Notes: generated from the sequence alone by a model not told the origin. A stretch of 7,101 bases of DNA from Candidatus Saccharimonadota bacterium (GCA_017515125.1 JAFWHP010000055.1:1-7101); one strand, 5' to 3'. Counted from the first letter of the stretch, positions 1-6,589 are shown. Made by a program: numbers and translations.

Positions 1-198
1 CTCACGCCTGATTATTTTTTACAACGTTTCGCCCGTTCATTACTCCGATCGAACATAGTTCGTCCGTCAGGCGTCAGTCAGTAAAATCAAATATATTTGA
101 TTTTACCGACTTCCTGGACGGTCAAGTTATCAGACTTGCTTACGCAAATCTGTAACTTTACTTCGTAATTCTCGGGGAAAAGTCGTAAAAAATAATCG
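1..198. repeat. Palindrome-rich element with outer inverted repeat (MITE-like or structured RNA)
   Basis: A non-coding stretch that is almost entirely self-complementary. The outer arms are GATTATTTTTTAC (10-22) and its exact complement GTAAAAAATAATC (185-197). Inside are, in order: a hairpin CGAAC/GTTCG with loop ATA (50-62); a stem CCGTC-AGG (64-71) with CCTGGACGG (113-121, one bulge) enclosing a perfect 26-bp palindrome (81-106, arms extended by GTC/GAC); a long hairpin 124-158 with loop TTAC and arms AAGTTA-CAGA / TCTGTAACTT; and a small hairpin TTAC-TTC-GTAA (158-168). I see no gene in it. Its left end may lie outside the window, so a target-site duplication cannot be tested. It could be a miniature inverted-repeat element or a folded non-coding RNA; the sequence does not decide. 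Confidence 0.6.
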
Positions 199-381
199 GG
201 TTCGTCACATGCTCATTCGCAGACAATCTATTTATATTACTTTTTACTATTAGCTTAAATTCTAGTTGCACGATTCGTGCATGTTGGGCGCTATAAATTA
301 TGCTCCAAGGCCGCAATTGCCGCAAACTATGTGCCAAAGCCAGAAATTTATTTGAAATTCGTCCTGAGATTGCACTTGTGG
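199..381. other. Intergenic stretch with no recognised gene
   Basis: No supported coding region or RNA gene is visible here. The only clear structure is a near-perfect short palindrome TGCACGA-T-TCGTGCA at 267-281, which could be an operator-like site or a small hairpin. Two open frames start in this stretch (ATG at 277 and ATG at 300), but neither has a Shine-Dalgarno sequence or a recognisable protein. The second merely runs in frame into hppA, whose own promoter and ribosome binding site lie further downstream. Confidence 0.5.
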
Positions 382-410
382 TTGGAAATAGGGGTGGGAT
401 ATGTTATAAT
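382..410 (+). promoter_or_regulatory. Predicted hppA promoter
   Basis: A perfect -10 box TATAAT (405-410) is preceded by TG one base upstream (402-403, extended -10). A plausible -35 box TTGGAA (382-387, 4 of 6 consensus bases) stands 17 bp upstream. Transcription would start near 417, giving a leader of about 70 nt before the hppA ATG at 486. The promoter lies downstream of the ATG at 300, which argues against that longer start. Confidence 0.7.
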
Positions 411-430
411 GTGGACAGAAACGATGGGTC

Positions 431-449
431 GGGCGAAAAGCCCCTTTTT
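431..449 (+). promoter_or_regulatory. Leader hairpin with T-tract upstream of hppA
   Basis: GGGC (431-434) pairs with GCCC (440-443) around a GAAAA loop and is followed by C and TTTTT (445-449). It lies in the predicted 5' leader of hppA. The short GC stem and T-run resemble a weak intrinsic terminator or attenuator, but it could simply be a stabilising 5' hairpin. No known riboswitch core was recognised around it. Confidence 0.35.
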
Positions 450-469
450 GCACATTTACATTTTAGAAA

Positions 470-475
470 AGGAGG
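470..475 (+). promoter_or_regulatory. Shine-Dalgarno site that sets the hppA start
   Basis: AGGAGG at 470-475 is a full-strength ribosome binding site. The in-frame ATG at 486 is 10 nt downstream. A second ATG at 479 is only 3 nt away and in another frame; it opens an 8-codon reading frame that stops at 505. The site supports starting hppA at 486 instead of at 300. Confidence 0.75.
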
Positions 476-485
476 ACTATGCAAT

Positions 486-2753
486 ATGTTATTCATGGTA
501 TGTAGGCTGGGTTTTGCAGTCATGCTCTGTACGTTTGCAATTATTGTCTACAATTTCTTCGATCTGCGAGGCCATGACGAAGGAACAGAACAGATGAAAG
601 AACTGGCGGCAATAATTAGATCTGGATCTAAAACGTTTTTGAAACGTGAGTATCGTAGTATTGCTTTTGCAATGGTGGCTTTGGCAGTGAGTTTTTCGCT
701 TGTCCAAGAGGTTTGGTCTGGCATATGTCTGTTGTTCGCAGGGTTGCTGATATTGATTGCCGAGGAGATTGCCATGCGTGCAGGAACTTACGGCAACGTG
801 CGAACTACCAATGCCGCTCGCGTGACGCGTGCGATAAGTCGTGCGCTTCGCATTGCTACACTTGGTGGCAGCATCAGCGGATTTTCAGTAGTAGTATCTG
901 TACTGTTTGGTATTATACCGCTTACCGTATATTGCTGGATGCAAGGACCTCTAACCATGGGAAGTGGTTTTTTGCTTTCAGATATGCAGACGAACGTAAT
1001 GGGGGCTAGATTACTAGCTTATTCGCTTGGCTTTTCGATTACTGCTATCTTTAATCGTGTAGCTGGCGGTACTTATACGAAATCGGCTGATATTGGCAAT
1101 GATTTGGTAAGTAAAGGTGAGTTTGGCCTTGAAGAAGACGATCCAAGGAATATTTGCTCAATTGCCGATCTGATTGGTGATTGTCTGAATGATCTGGCTG
1201 GCAATCTGTCGGATTTGGGCGAAAGTTATTGTGCGACCCTGATGTCTAGCATTGTAGTTGGAATTCAATGCTTCGATTATAATATTGGGCACTTGGAACT
1301 GGTAATCGCTTTCCCGATTTTCTTAGCAACTGCTGGTTTAATCGCTTCTGTAATCAGTATTATGTACATAATACTGAAGAATAAAAAACGTTATAGATGG
1401 GTACCGTTTACCGAGGCGGCTGAGGCTAAGAAAAAAGGCACAATCACCGAAGATATGCTTGCGGCATTAGAGCAAAATGTAACGCGTGAAGGCAAGCACT
1501 GCATCGAACTAAGAGTAGAGTATTCCGTAGATATAGATGATCCTGAGGCTGAACTGACTAAAGCAACTATCGTCGCTGCTATCATAACTGTCGTGATTGG
1601 TTTGTTTGGGACGTATATGCTATTTGGCAATACCAAGATTGACAGCTTTAGGTTTGGTTGGGCATCGCCTATGATAGCTGCGATTTTGGGTATTATTAGC
1701 TCGGTTGTGGTCGGCATGTTGACTGGCGTATATACGGATACAAAGCATAAATTCGTGAGGAAGATTGCGGAAAGCGCAAAGGAGGGCGCACCTTTTCCGC
1801 TGCTTGGTGGGCTTGCTCTTGGCAATCACTCGGCATTCTACCCAATGATTTTGATTGGAGTATCGATTATCGCCGCGTATATTTGTTGCGGATATTATGG
1901 TATTGCGGTAGCCGCCGTAGGAGTATTATCATTTGTTGGCGAAACAGTATCGATTGATGCTTTTGGGCCAATTGCAGATAATGCTGGTGGAATCGCGGAA
2001 GGTTGCGGGCTTGATCCAGAATTCAGGAAGATTACTGATACATTGGATGCTAGCGGTAATACTACCGCTGCGATTGGTAAGGGCAATGCGATTAGCGCAG
2101 CATCTTACTCAACGATTGCAATGATTACGGCGTTTATCGGAGTAGTGCCGAATCTTGATCTGAATTCGCCAGACACCCTAGTGGCGATGATTGGCGGATT
2201 GTTCTTTGGTGCAGCCGTAATCAGAGAATTCCTGTCTCGGCTCAATACAAATACGCTTGATTTGGCATACAAATTGACTGCTGAAGCCGAACGACAATTG
2301 CACGTACCTGGCGTAATGGATAAGATCATAAAACCTGATTATAATACAGCTATCCGGATGGCTAGCGATAACTCCATTACGTGTATGTATAAGTCTATAG
2401 TGCTGCCCGTCCTTTCGCCGCTGATTGTGGGCGCTTTAATGGGACCTGCGGCGCAATTAGGCTTACTGATTGGTGCAACTAGTTTGGCGGTTGGAGAAGC
2501 ATTTGTAAATGGTAATGCTGGTGGCGCTTACGATAACGCCAAGAAGATGCTTGAGATGGGCTTGATAGAGGGCTTAGAAAAGCATTCTCCAGCACATATC
2601 GCGACTATTATATGCGATATGGTCGGCGACATCATGAAGGACGTGCTTGCAGTTAACTGCGATATATGTATCAAGATTATGGCCGTGGTATCGACTGCTT
2701 CCGCGTTGATGTTCTACCATTACAATCTATTGCATTTTTTGATGACTATCTGA
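486..2753 (+). CDS. hppA: Membrane-bound ion-translocating pyrophosphatase
   Basis: This integral membrane enzyme hydrolyses pyrophosphate and pumps H+ and/or Na+ across the membrane. From ATG 486 the protein is 755 residues, normal for the family, and strongly hydrophobic throughout. The family hallmarks are present: TKSADIGNDL (about 198-207), DDPRN (218-222), the Asp cluster D228/D232/D236/D243, DAFGPIADNAGG (491-502), DNAKK (683-687) and D711/D715/K718/D719. GNTTAAIGKG (524-533) has Ala where potassium-independent enzymes have Lys, so potassium dependence is expected from known family rules. The pumped ion cannot be assigned with confidence. Oddities: the usual GDTVGDPFKDTSGPS region reads CDMVGDIMKDVLAVN, and the DNVGDNVGD region reads DLIGDCLND, so this is a divergent member with its metal and phosphate ligands kept. 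The start rests on AGGAGG at 470-475 and the promoter at 382-410. The gene ends at TGA just before a strong terminator and appears monocistronic. Confidence 0.95.
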   Translation: MLFMVCRLGFAVMLCTFAIIVYNFFDLRGHDEGTEQMKELAAIIRSGSKTFLKREYRSIAFAMVALAVSFSLVQEVWSGICLLFAGLLILIAEEIAMRAGTYGNVRTTNAARVTRAISRALRIATLGGSISGFSVVVSVLFGIIPLTVYCWMQGPLTMGSGFLLSDMQTNVMGARLLAYSLGFSITAIFNRVAGGTYTKSADIGNDLVSKGEFGLEEDDPRNICSIADLIGDCLNDLAGNLSDLGESYCATLMSSIVVGIQCFDYNIGHLELVIAFPIFLATAGLIASVISIMYIILKNKKRYRWVPFTEAAEAKKKGTITEDMLAALEQNVTREGKHCIELRVEYSVDIDDPEAELTKATIVAAIITVVIGLFGTYMLFGNTKIDSFRFGWASPMIAAILGIISSVVVGMLTGVYTDTKHKFVRKIAESAKEGAPFPLLGGLALGNHSAFYPMILIGVSIIAAYICCGYYGIAVAAVGVLSFVGETVSIDAFGPIADNAGGIAEGCGLDPEFRKITDTLDASGNTTAAIGKGNAISAASYSTIAMITAFIGVVPNLDLNSPDTLVAMIGGLFFGAAVIREFLSRLNTNTLDLAYKLTAEAERQLHVPGVMDKIIKPDYNTAIRMASDNSITCMYKSIVLPVLSPLIVGALMGPAAQLGLLIGATSLAVGEAFVNGNAGGAYDNAKKMLEMGLIEGLEKHSPAHIATIICDMVGDIMKDVLAVNCDICIKIMAVVSTASALMFYHYNLLHFLMTI

Positions 2754-2764
2754 TCCATCGTTTC

Positions 2765-2796
2765 AACCCTCGGCCGAAATTTGGTCGAGGGTTTTT
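2765..2796 (+). terminator. Rho-independent terminator after hppA
   Basis: An 11-bp stem, AACCCTCGGCC (2765-2775) with GGTCGAGGGTT (2783-2793), contains a single G-U pair and a 7-nt loop GAAATTT. The T-run TTTTT (2792-2796) overlaps its foot. It lies 11 bp after the hppA stop codon and ends just before the -10 box of the next gene, separating the two transcription units. Confidence 0.9.
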
Positions 2797-2801
2797 CATG
2801 T

Positions 2802-2814
2802 TATAATATATAAT
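2802..2814 (+). promoter_or_regulatory. Predicted -10 boxes giving a leaderless acyltransferase-like mRNA
   Basis: Two perfect TATAAT copies stand at 2802-2807 and 2809-2814, directly before the ATG at 2815. With the usual 7-nt spacing, transcription from the first would start at the A of the ATG itself. No convincing -35 box is present, because the hppA terminator occupies that position. No Shine-Dalgarno sequence exists. Together this points to a leaderless transcript. Confidence 0.6.
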
Positions 2815-3774
2815 ATGAGTAAAAAGAAATTGTTTACGGAAACTGAGCTACGCGATTTGTCGGCGGAAGAGGTTATTGAGAAAATCAAATACGAGAATTA
2901 TTCTTTGCTTTCTTCGCTTGGTGCGGAAAACTTACGTAAGGAAATGGTGCCAGTTGGTAAGGTCTGCAATTCGGTAGTTAATTATTTGTTTGCGACATCA
3001 GGGTTAAGCGGAGATAATGAAAAGCATAATCTAGCCGCGCAACGAAAGTTAGTCAAAACTCTTTCTCGCATTGCTCCCGGATCGTATAGTGGTGTGCCGA
3101 AAAATTTGAAACATGGGCTAGTAGTTGGCTTTAATCATCCGTCGCTTGGCGAAATTGGGCGCATTATGACTATGAAAATTGATTTGATGGGGAGCAAGCT
3201 AACTTGTTTTCCGGTTAATCTTCCTTGGTATGAGGCTTTGGCGCCAAACTACGATAGAATTGCTCGTCTAGGATTTATCATCACGCCAACCATTACGCCA
3301 TCTACTTGGAAGAAGATGAATCTAAAAGAAGGGACTGTACTTTTCGAGGCTGGCAGTCGACTCAAAAAAGAGTTTCGCAATCTATACACAAAGACTTCGC
3401 ATGACATTGTAAAAAATGGCGGAGTAGTGTTTGTTGCACCATCTGCGACGAGGCAGGCGACGGTATTCAAAAACGAAGAAGAGTATGATGGTACGGAAGA
3501 AATAATCCCCACCATGTCAATGCTAGCGCTTAAGTTGTATTCAGATCCGGACATGAAATGTGATTTTTTGCCACTTGCAGTATTGCCACCAAAAAATTAC
3601 AAGCGTGGGCTCAATATTCGCAAAAAGTATCGACTGATACCGGGCGAGTTAATGACGGCTGCTTATATCCGCCGCAAATACTTAAAGGAACCCGATACGA
3701 AACGTCTTGATGGTTTTGATTACGATTTTCATAAACGAATTGCAGAAAAATTACCGAAAAAGTTTTGGTATTAG
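2815..3774 (+). CDS. PlsC-like acyltransferase family protein (divergent)
   Basis: A 319-residue protein resembling the lysophosphatidic acid/glycerol-phosphate acyltransferase fold. NHPSLGE (107-113) matches the HX4(D/E) catalytic motif, giving H108 and E113. VFVAPSATRQ (205-214) aligns with the substrate-binding FPEGTRS motif but has Ser-Ala where Glu-Gly is usual. FLPLAVLPP (251-259) fits the last conserved block. The N-terminal about 100 residues and the basic C-terminus (RKKYR, IRRKYLK) are not recognised; no strong signal peptide or long membrane segment is seen. Family members transfer acyl chains to lysophospholipids at the inner membrane; whether this one does is uncertain given the changed motif. 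It lies alone between hppA and the phosphorylase, with its own -10 box and no ribosome binding site. The ATG at 2815 is chosen because the -10 box leaves no room upstream. Confidence 0.6.
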   Translation: MSKKKLFTETELRDLSAEEVIEKIKYENYSLLSSLGAENLRKEMVPVGKVCNSVVNYLFATSGLSGDNEKHNLAAQRKLVKTLSRIAPGSYSGVPKNLKHGLVVGFNHPSLGEIGRIMTMKIDLMGSKLTCFPVNLPWYEALAPNYDRIARLGFIITPTITPSTWKKMNLKEGTVLFEAGSRLKKEFRNLYTKTSHDIVKNGGVVFVAPSATRQATVFKNEEEYDGTEEIIPTMSMLALKLYSDPDMKCDFLPLAVLPPKNYKRGLNIRKKYRLIPGELMTAAYIRRKYLKEPDTKRLDGFDYDFHKRIAEKLPKKFWY

Positions 3775-3793
3775 ATATTGAAGTTTTTGATGC

Positions 3794-3820
3794 TCAAAAA
3801 GTATATTTTTTTGATTTTTT
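3794..3820 (+). terminator. Possible weak A-T terminator after the acyltransferase-like gene
   Basis: TCAAAAA (3794-3800) can pair with TTTTTGA (3808-3814), followed by TTTTTT (3815-3820). The stem is almost all A-T and therefore weak. It lies 20 nt after the stop codon and just before the next -10 box, a sensible position, but the T-richness could be incidental. Confidence 0.3.
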
Positions 3821-3821
3821 A

Positions 3822-3830
3822 TGCTAAAAT
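3822..3830 (+). promoter_or_regulatory. Predicted extended -10 promoter of the phosphorylase gene
   Basis: TGC-TAAAAT (TG at 3822-3823, -10 box at 3825-3830) has the extended -10 form; no good -35 box is seen. A start near 3837 leaves only about 6 nt before the ATG at 3843. The leader AGAATAAGCATT contains no Shine-Dalgarno sequence, so the transcript is probably leaderless or nearly so. Confidence 0.5.
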
Positions 3831-3842
3831 AGAATAAGCATT

Positions 3843-5582
3843 ATGGAAGAAGAATATATTTATCATCCTTTAGAAAATATCGAAGACGTAGATTTGTTTT
3901 ACGAAGCGGTGGAACGTCAGCATTTAACTAAAGCCATTTCTGATGAAAGACCTTATACTTATTGGACGATTGAGCTATACGACCAGAAAAACGGCATTCG
4001 CGGCGGTGGCGGGCTAGGTATTTTAGCGGCCGATACCAGACGAGTGGCTGAAAAACTCGGGATACCATTTGTACTTATAACACCGTTTTATCCGTACGAA
4101 ACTAGGCAAGTTATAAAAGATGGCCAGGTATTTGATGAATACTTACCGGTAGATTATCATGATTTTGGTTTTCGTAAGGTTGATACTGTGGTGATTAAAT
4201 GTTGCGGTGACATATGTAAGCTTGACGTTATCGAAAAAAAGTTTAATCACACGAGGATTTTGGCTATTACCGAACCGAATTTTAGAGAGCTTTATGCTGA
4301 TGCGAGTGGGTCAGATCATAGATTATATCAGGAAGTTTCGCTCGGATTTGGCGGATATGTCGCGTTGAAACTCATAGGTTTGAAACCGGCAATTATTCAG
4401 CTTAACGAAGTGGCGACTTTCTTTGCGGCACTTGCTCGGCTTGATGAACTGGTACGAAATGGAATGGATTTTTACGAGGCAGTTGTATATACGAGGAAGC
4501 ACACTCTATACACGAATCATACTTTGGTGCAGGCGGCAGAGGCAGAGTTTTCCTATGAACAGTTCGAACGTTATGTTTTTCCTAATTTGAAGTCAAAAGC
4601 AGTCAAAAGGTGGCTTTCTGAAAAATTTGAAGATGGAAGGATTAAATTATCTTCTATTACGATTGAAATCGCAGAGCTGAAAAGTGGGGTATCTAAATTA
4701 CACGCTAGGGTTGCAAACTATCATGATGTAGCCGGAAATAAAGTAAAGTTTCGGGCAATTACAAATGGCATTGATATGGATACCTGGGTACTTCCGGAAA
4801 TCATGAGGTATTATCATGACACCGAGGTGTTGGATGACGTAAATTTGCCGACCATCAATTATGCCGAGCGGCTAGAATCCCTGACGGTCGAAGATATTGT
4901 TAGATGTAAAAATCGTGGTAGGGAAGTACTAAATGAGACTTTGCGTAACCGCCCAGACCATCACGGGAAGATACTTAATTTCAGCGAAGATGATTTCATT
5001 TTTGATTTTAAGCGACGGTTTGTCGATTACAAAAGGCCCGATTTGCCGTTTCGCGACATTATGCGGCTGAGGAGTATACTGGAAGAACGTGGCGCACATT
5101 ATATTTTGACTGGCCGGGTTCATACTGGCGACCAGAGAATGTCTGGGATTTTGGCGGACATCTTGCGACGAGTCGAAGCGGACGATTATCTAAGAGAGCA
5201 TGTGCATTATATTGCAGATTATGACGAGAATTTGGCTTACGCACTATCGGTCGGGTCAAATGCTGCTGTAAATGTGCCGATTGTCGGGCTTGAAGCTTGC
5301 GGAACGTCCTGGATGAAAGATGTAGCTAACTTTAATGTTTTGATTTCTACGCATGACGGCGGAGTGGCGGACGGTTCAGTTAATTCGTATTTGAATGTCG
5401 GAGGTAGCGACGAGAGCGAGGAGCTGAATATGCTTTATCAAAGGATGGAAGAAGCGATTTCTATTTGGCAGAATGATTTTGACCTTGAAGCTGCCATTCG
5501 ATCACAACTTATTGAGTTTTTGCCAGTGATTTCTGGAACCAGGATGCTAAGAGATTATCTTGACTTTCTATTCCCAGTGTAG
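3843..5582 (+). CDS. glgP: Short alpha-glucan (glycogen/maltodextrin) phosphorylase, GT35 family
   Basis: This cytoplasmic PLP enzyme would cleave alpha-1,4-glucan with phosphate to release glucose-1-phosphate. Blocks matching GT35 enzymes appear in order: GGGGLGILAAD (54-64), QLNEVATFFAALARL (186-200, the QLNDTHP region), YTNHT (223-227, as in YTNHTVLPEAL), NGIDMDTW (308-315), RRFVDYKRPDL (391-401), GRVHTGDQ (424-431) and EACGTSWMK (484-492), followed by DGGVADGS. K492 is the expected PLP-binding lysine; the usual motif is EASGT(G/S)xMK. At 579 residues it is much shorter than classical phosphorylases (about 800) and nearer the short alpha-glucan phosphorylase group, lacking the N-terminal regulatory part. 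No other glycogen genes are in the window. The start follows an extended -10 box and has no ribosome binding site. The secE promoter overlaps its last codons. A different acceptor glucan or a glycogen-synthase-like annotation is possible, but the PLP block favours phosphorylase. Confidence 0.85.
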   Translation: MEEEYIYHPLENIEDVDLFYEAVERQHLTKAISDERPYTYWTIELYDQKNGIRGGGGLGILAADTRRVAEKLGIPFVLITPFYPYETRQVIKDGQVFDEYLPVDYHDFGFRKVDTVVIKCCGDICKLDVIEKKFNHTRILAITEPNFRELYADASGSDHRLYQEVSLGFGGYVALKLIGLKPAIIQLNEVATFFAALARLDELVRNGMDFYEAVVYTRKHTLYTNHTLVQAAEAEFSYEQFERYVFPNLKSKAVKRWLSEKFEDGRIKLSSITIEIAELKSGVSKLHARVANYHDVAGNKVKFRAITNGIDMDTWVLPEIMRYYHDTEVLDDVNLPTINYAERLESLTVEDIVRCKNRGREVLNETLRNRPDHHGKILNFSEDDFIFDFKRRFVDYKRPDLPFRDIMRLRSILEERGAHYILTGRVHTGDQRMSGILADILRRVEADDYLREHVHYIADYDENLAYALSVGSNAAVNVPIVGLEACGTSWMKDVANFNVLISTHDGGVADGSVNSYLNVGGSDESEELNMLYQRMEEAISIWQNDFDLEAAIRSQLIEFLPVISGTRMLRDYLDFLFPV

Positions 5583-5588
5583 TATACT
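5560..5588 (+). promoter_or_regulatory. Predicted secE-nusG promoter
   Basis: TTGACT (5560-5565, 5 of 6) and TATACT (5583-5588, 5 of 6) are separated by exactly 17 bp. The -35 box lies inside the end of the phosphorylase gene, and the -10 box starts immediately after its stop codon (TAG, 5580-5582). The expected start is near 5595, giving a leader of about 49 nt. Confidence 0.75.
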
Positions 5589-5594
5589 ATTGAC

Positions 5595-5616
5595 AAGTCT
5601 GGTATCAGACTTTTTT
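5595..5616 (+). terminator. Intrinsic terminator after the phosphorylase gene, also at the 5' end of the secE mRNA
   Basis: AAGTCTG (5595-5601) pairs perfectly with CAGACTT (5606-5612) around a GTAT loop; a run of six T (5611-5616) overlaps its 3' arm. It should end transcription reading through from the phosphorylase gene. Because the predicted secE start also falls at about 5595, the same hairpin would be the extreme 5' end of the secE-nusG mRNA. Confidence 0.7.
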
Positions 5617-5622
5617 GATACC
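5601..5622 (+). promoter_or_regulatory. Alternative hairpin overlapping the terminator in the secE leader
   Basis: GGTATCA (5601-5607) pairs perfectly with TGATACC (5616-5622) around an 8-nt loop. It uses the loop and 3' arm of the terminator hairpin at 5595-5612, so the two cannot form together. This is the geometry of a terminator/antiterminator pair. Whether it regulates anything is inference. Confidence 0.55.
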
Positions 5623-5643
5623 GATATTAAGTAAAGGAGTAAG

Positions 5644-6039
5644 ATGGCGAAAGTTACAAAAATCAAGGCTAGCGATTCTTCTAAAAAAGAAGTCGAGACT
5701 AGCGAGCCGACAATTACTCGCAAGAAAGTTGTCGTGAAAGACAAAAAAACAGATAAAATTAAGCAGCGTGAAAGAAAGCTGGCCGAAAGACAGTTAAATG
5801 CTGCGCCGTCGGGAAAATCAGGAAAGAAACCGTTTATACTGATTCGTCCTTTTGTGTATCTCGGTAGATATTTGAAGGAATCCTGGCACGAGTTAAGGCA
5901 AGTCAGATGGCCGAACGCTAAAGCGACTTGGAAAATGGTACTAGCAGTAATAATTTATACAGCATTGTTTATGGTAATTATTCTACTACTAGATATGTTC
6001 TTTACTTGGTTATTTAATTTAATTTTAGGAAAGGGATAA
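5644..6039 (+). CDS. secE: Preprotein translocase subunit SecE
   Basis: SecE clamps SecY in the SecYEG channel that exports proteins. The protein is 131 residues. Its C-terminal half carries the family signature RYLKESWHELRQVRWP (75-90), an amphipathic cytoplasmic helix ending in the conserved WP, followed by one membrane segment at about 98-127. The first about 65 residues are very rich in Lys, Glu and Arg and look unstructured; single-span SecE proteins are often about 60-70 residues, so this is an added basic tail. AAAGGAG at 5633-5639 lies 4 nt before the ATG, a strong ribosome binding site. nusG starts 1 nt after the stop codon, the standard secE-nusG pairing. No tRNA-Trp gene lies upstream, unlike in many bacteria. 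Confidence 0.95.
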   Translation: MAKVTKIKASDSSKKEVETSEPTITRKKVVVKDKKTDKIKQRERKLAERQLNAAPSGKSGKKPFILIRPFVYLGRYLKESWHELRQVRWPNAKATWKMVLAVIIYTALFMVIILLLDMFFTWLFNLILGKG

Positions 6040-6040
6040 A

Positions 6041-6589
6041 ATGGCGGTAAACAGATATGATGATACTAGAGCGTGGTATGCGATTTCGACTTATTCTGGC
6101 TACGAGGACAAAGTAGCGGATTCGATTAATCAACGCGTAAACACTGCGGAAATGGCAAACAAAATTTTTGAGGCAATCGTGCCAAAGGAAAAGCAGATTG
6201 AAATTAAAAATGGCAAGCGAAAGATTGTAGATCGCAAGATTTTGCAAGGGTATGTGCTTGTCGATATGCGTCTTTCTGACGAGACATGGTATATCATTCG
6301 CAATACCCCCGGCGTAACCGGTTTTATCGGGACTGGAACTCAGCCAACTCCTGTTTCCGAAAAAGAGATTCGCAAAATAAAGAAACGTATGGGCGTCGAA
6401 GATCCGAAGTTTTCAGTTAAATATGAAGTCGGAGAGGTGGTATCGATTACGGATGGTCCATTCAAAGGATTTGATGGATCAATTTCGGAAATTGACGCAG
6501 CAAAGGGTAAGCTCAAGGTAATGGTTTCTATGTTTGGACGAGAGACCCCGGTAGAGCTTGATGCTTTGCAGGTCAAGCAGCTAAACTAA
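6041..6589 (+). CDS. nusG: Transcription elongation/antitermination factor NusG
   Basis: NusG binds the RNA polymerase clamp, promotes processive elongation, and links polymerase to Rho or the ribosome. At 182 residues it has the normal length. The NGN domain runs from AWYAISTYSGYEDKVA (11-26) through KILQGYVLVDM (66-76), WYIIRNTPGVTGFIG (83-97) and VSEKEI (105-110). The C-terminal KOW domain shows VGEVVSITDGPFKGFDGSI (130-148) and MVSMFGRETPVEL (161-173). The purine-rich site AGGAAAGGG (6027-6035), inside the end of secE, serves as ribosome binding site, 5 nt before the ATG. secE and nusG are separated by one base and surely cotranscribed. The stop codon lies within the first copy of the 8-bp repeat that flanks the downstream palindromic element. 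Confidence 0.97.
   Translation: MAVNRYDDTRAWYAISTYSGYEDKVADSINQRVNTAEMANKIFEAIVPKEKQIEIKNGKRKIVDRKILQGYVLVDMRLSDETWYIIRNTPGVTGFIGTGTQPTPVSEKEIRKIKKRMGVEDPKFSVKYEVGEVVSITDGPFKGFDGSISEIDAAKGKLKVMVSMFGRETPVELDALQVKQLN

Noticed and set aside
411..475. Fluoride or other known riboswitch in the hppA leader
   Set aside because: Only one short hairpin is present; the conserved core bases of the fluoride motif and other small riboswitches I know were not found.
300..485. 62-residue N-terminal extension of HppA
   Set aside because: The extended -10 promoter (405-410) and AGGAGG (470-475) both lie inside it, and its residues do not resemble the family.
277..597. Open frame of 106 codons upstream of and overlapping hppA
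   Set aside because: It has no ribosome binding site, no recognisable domain, and runs across the hppA promoter and start in another frame.
1391..1825. 144-codon frame on the minus strand within hppA
   Set aside because: It lies antisense to conserved pyrophosphatase blocks, has no start signals, and is explained as a shadow of the real gene.
2751..2800. UGA recoded as Gly (as in Gracilibacteria/Absconditabacteria)
   Set aside because: TGA ends hppA right at the normal family C-terminus and is followed by a strong terminator, so the standard code fits.
5583..5643. tRNA-Trp gene before secE
   Set aside because: The space is only 61 bp and holds promoter, hairpins and ribosome binding site; no cloverleaf is present.
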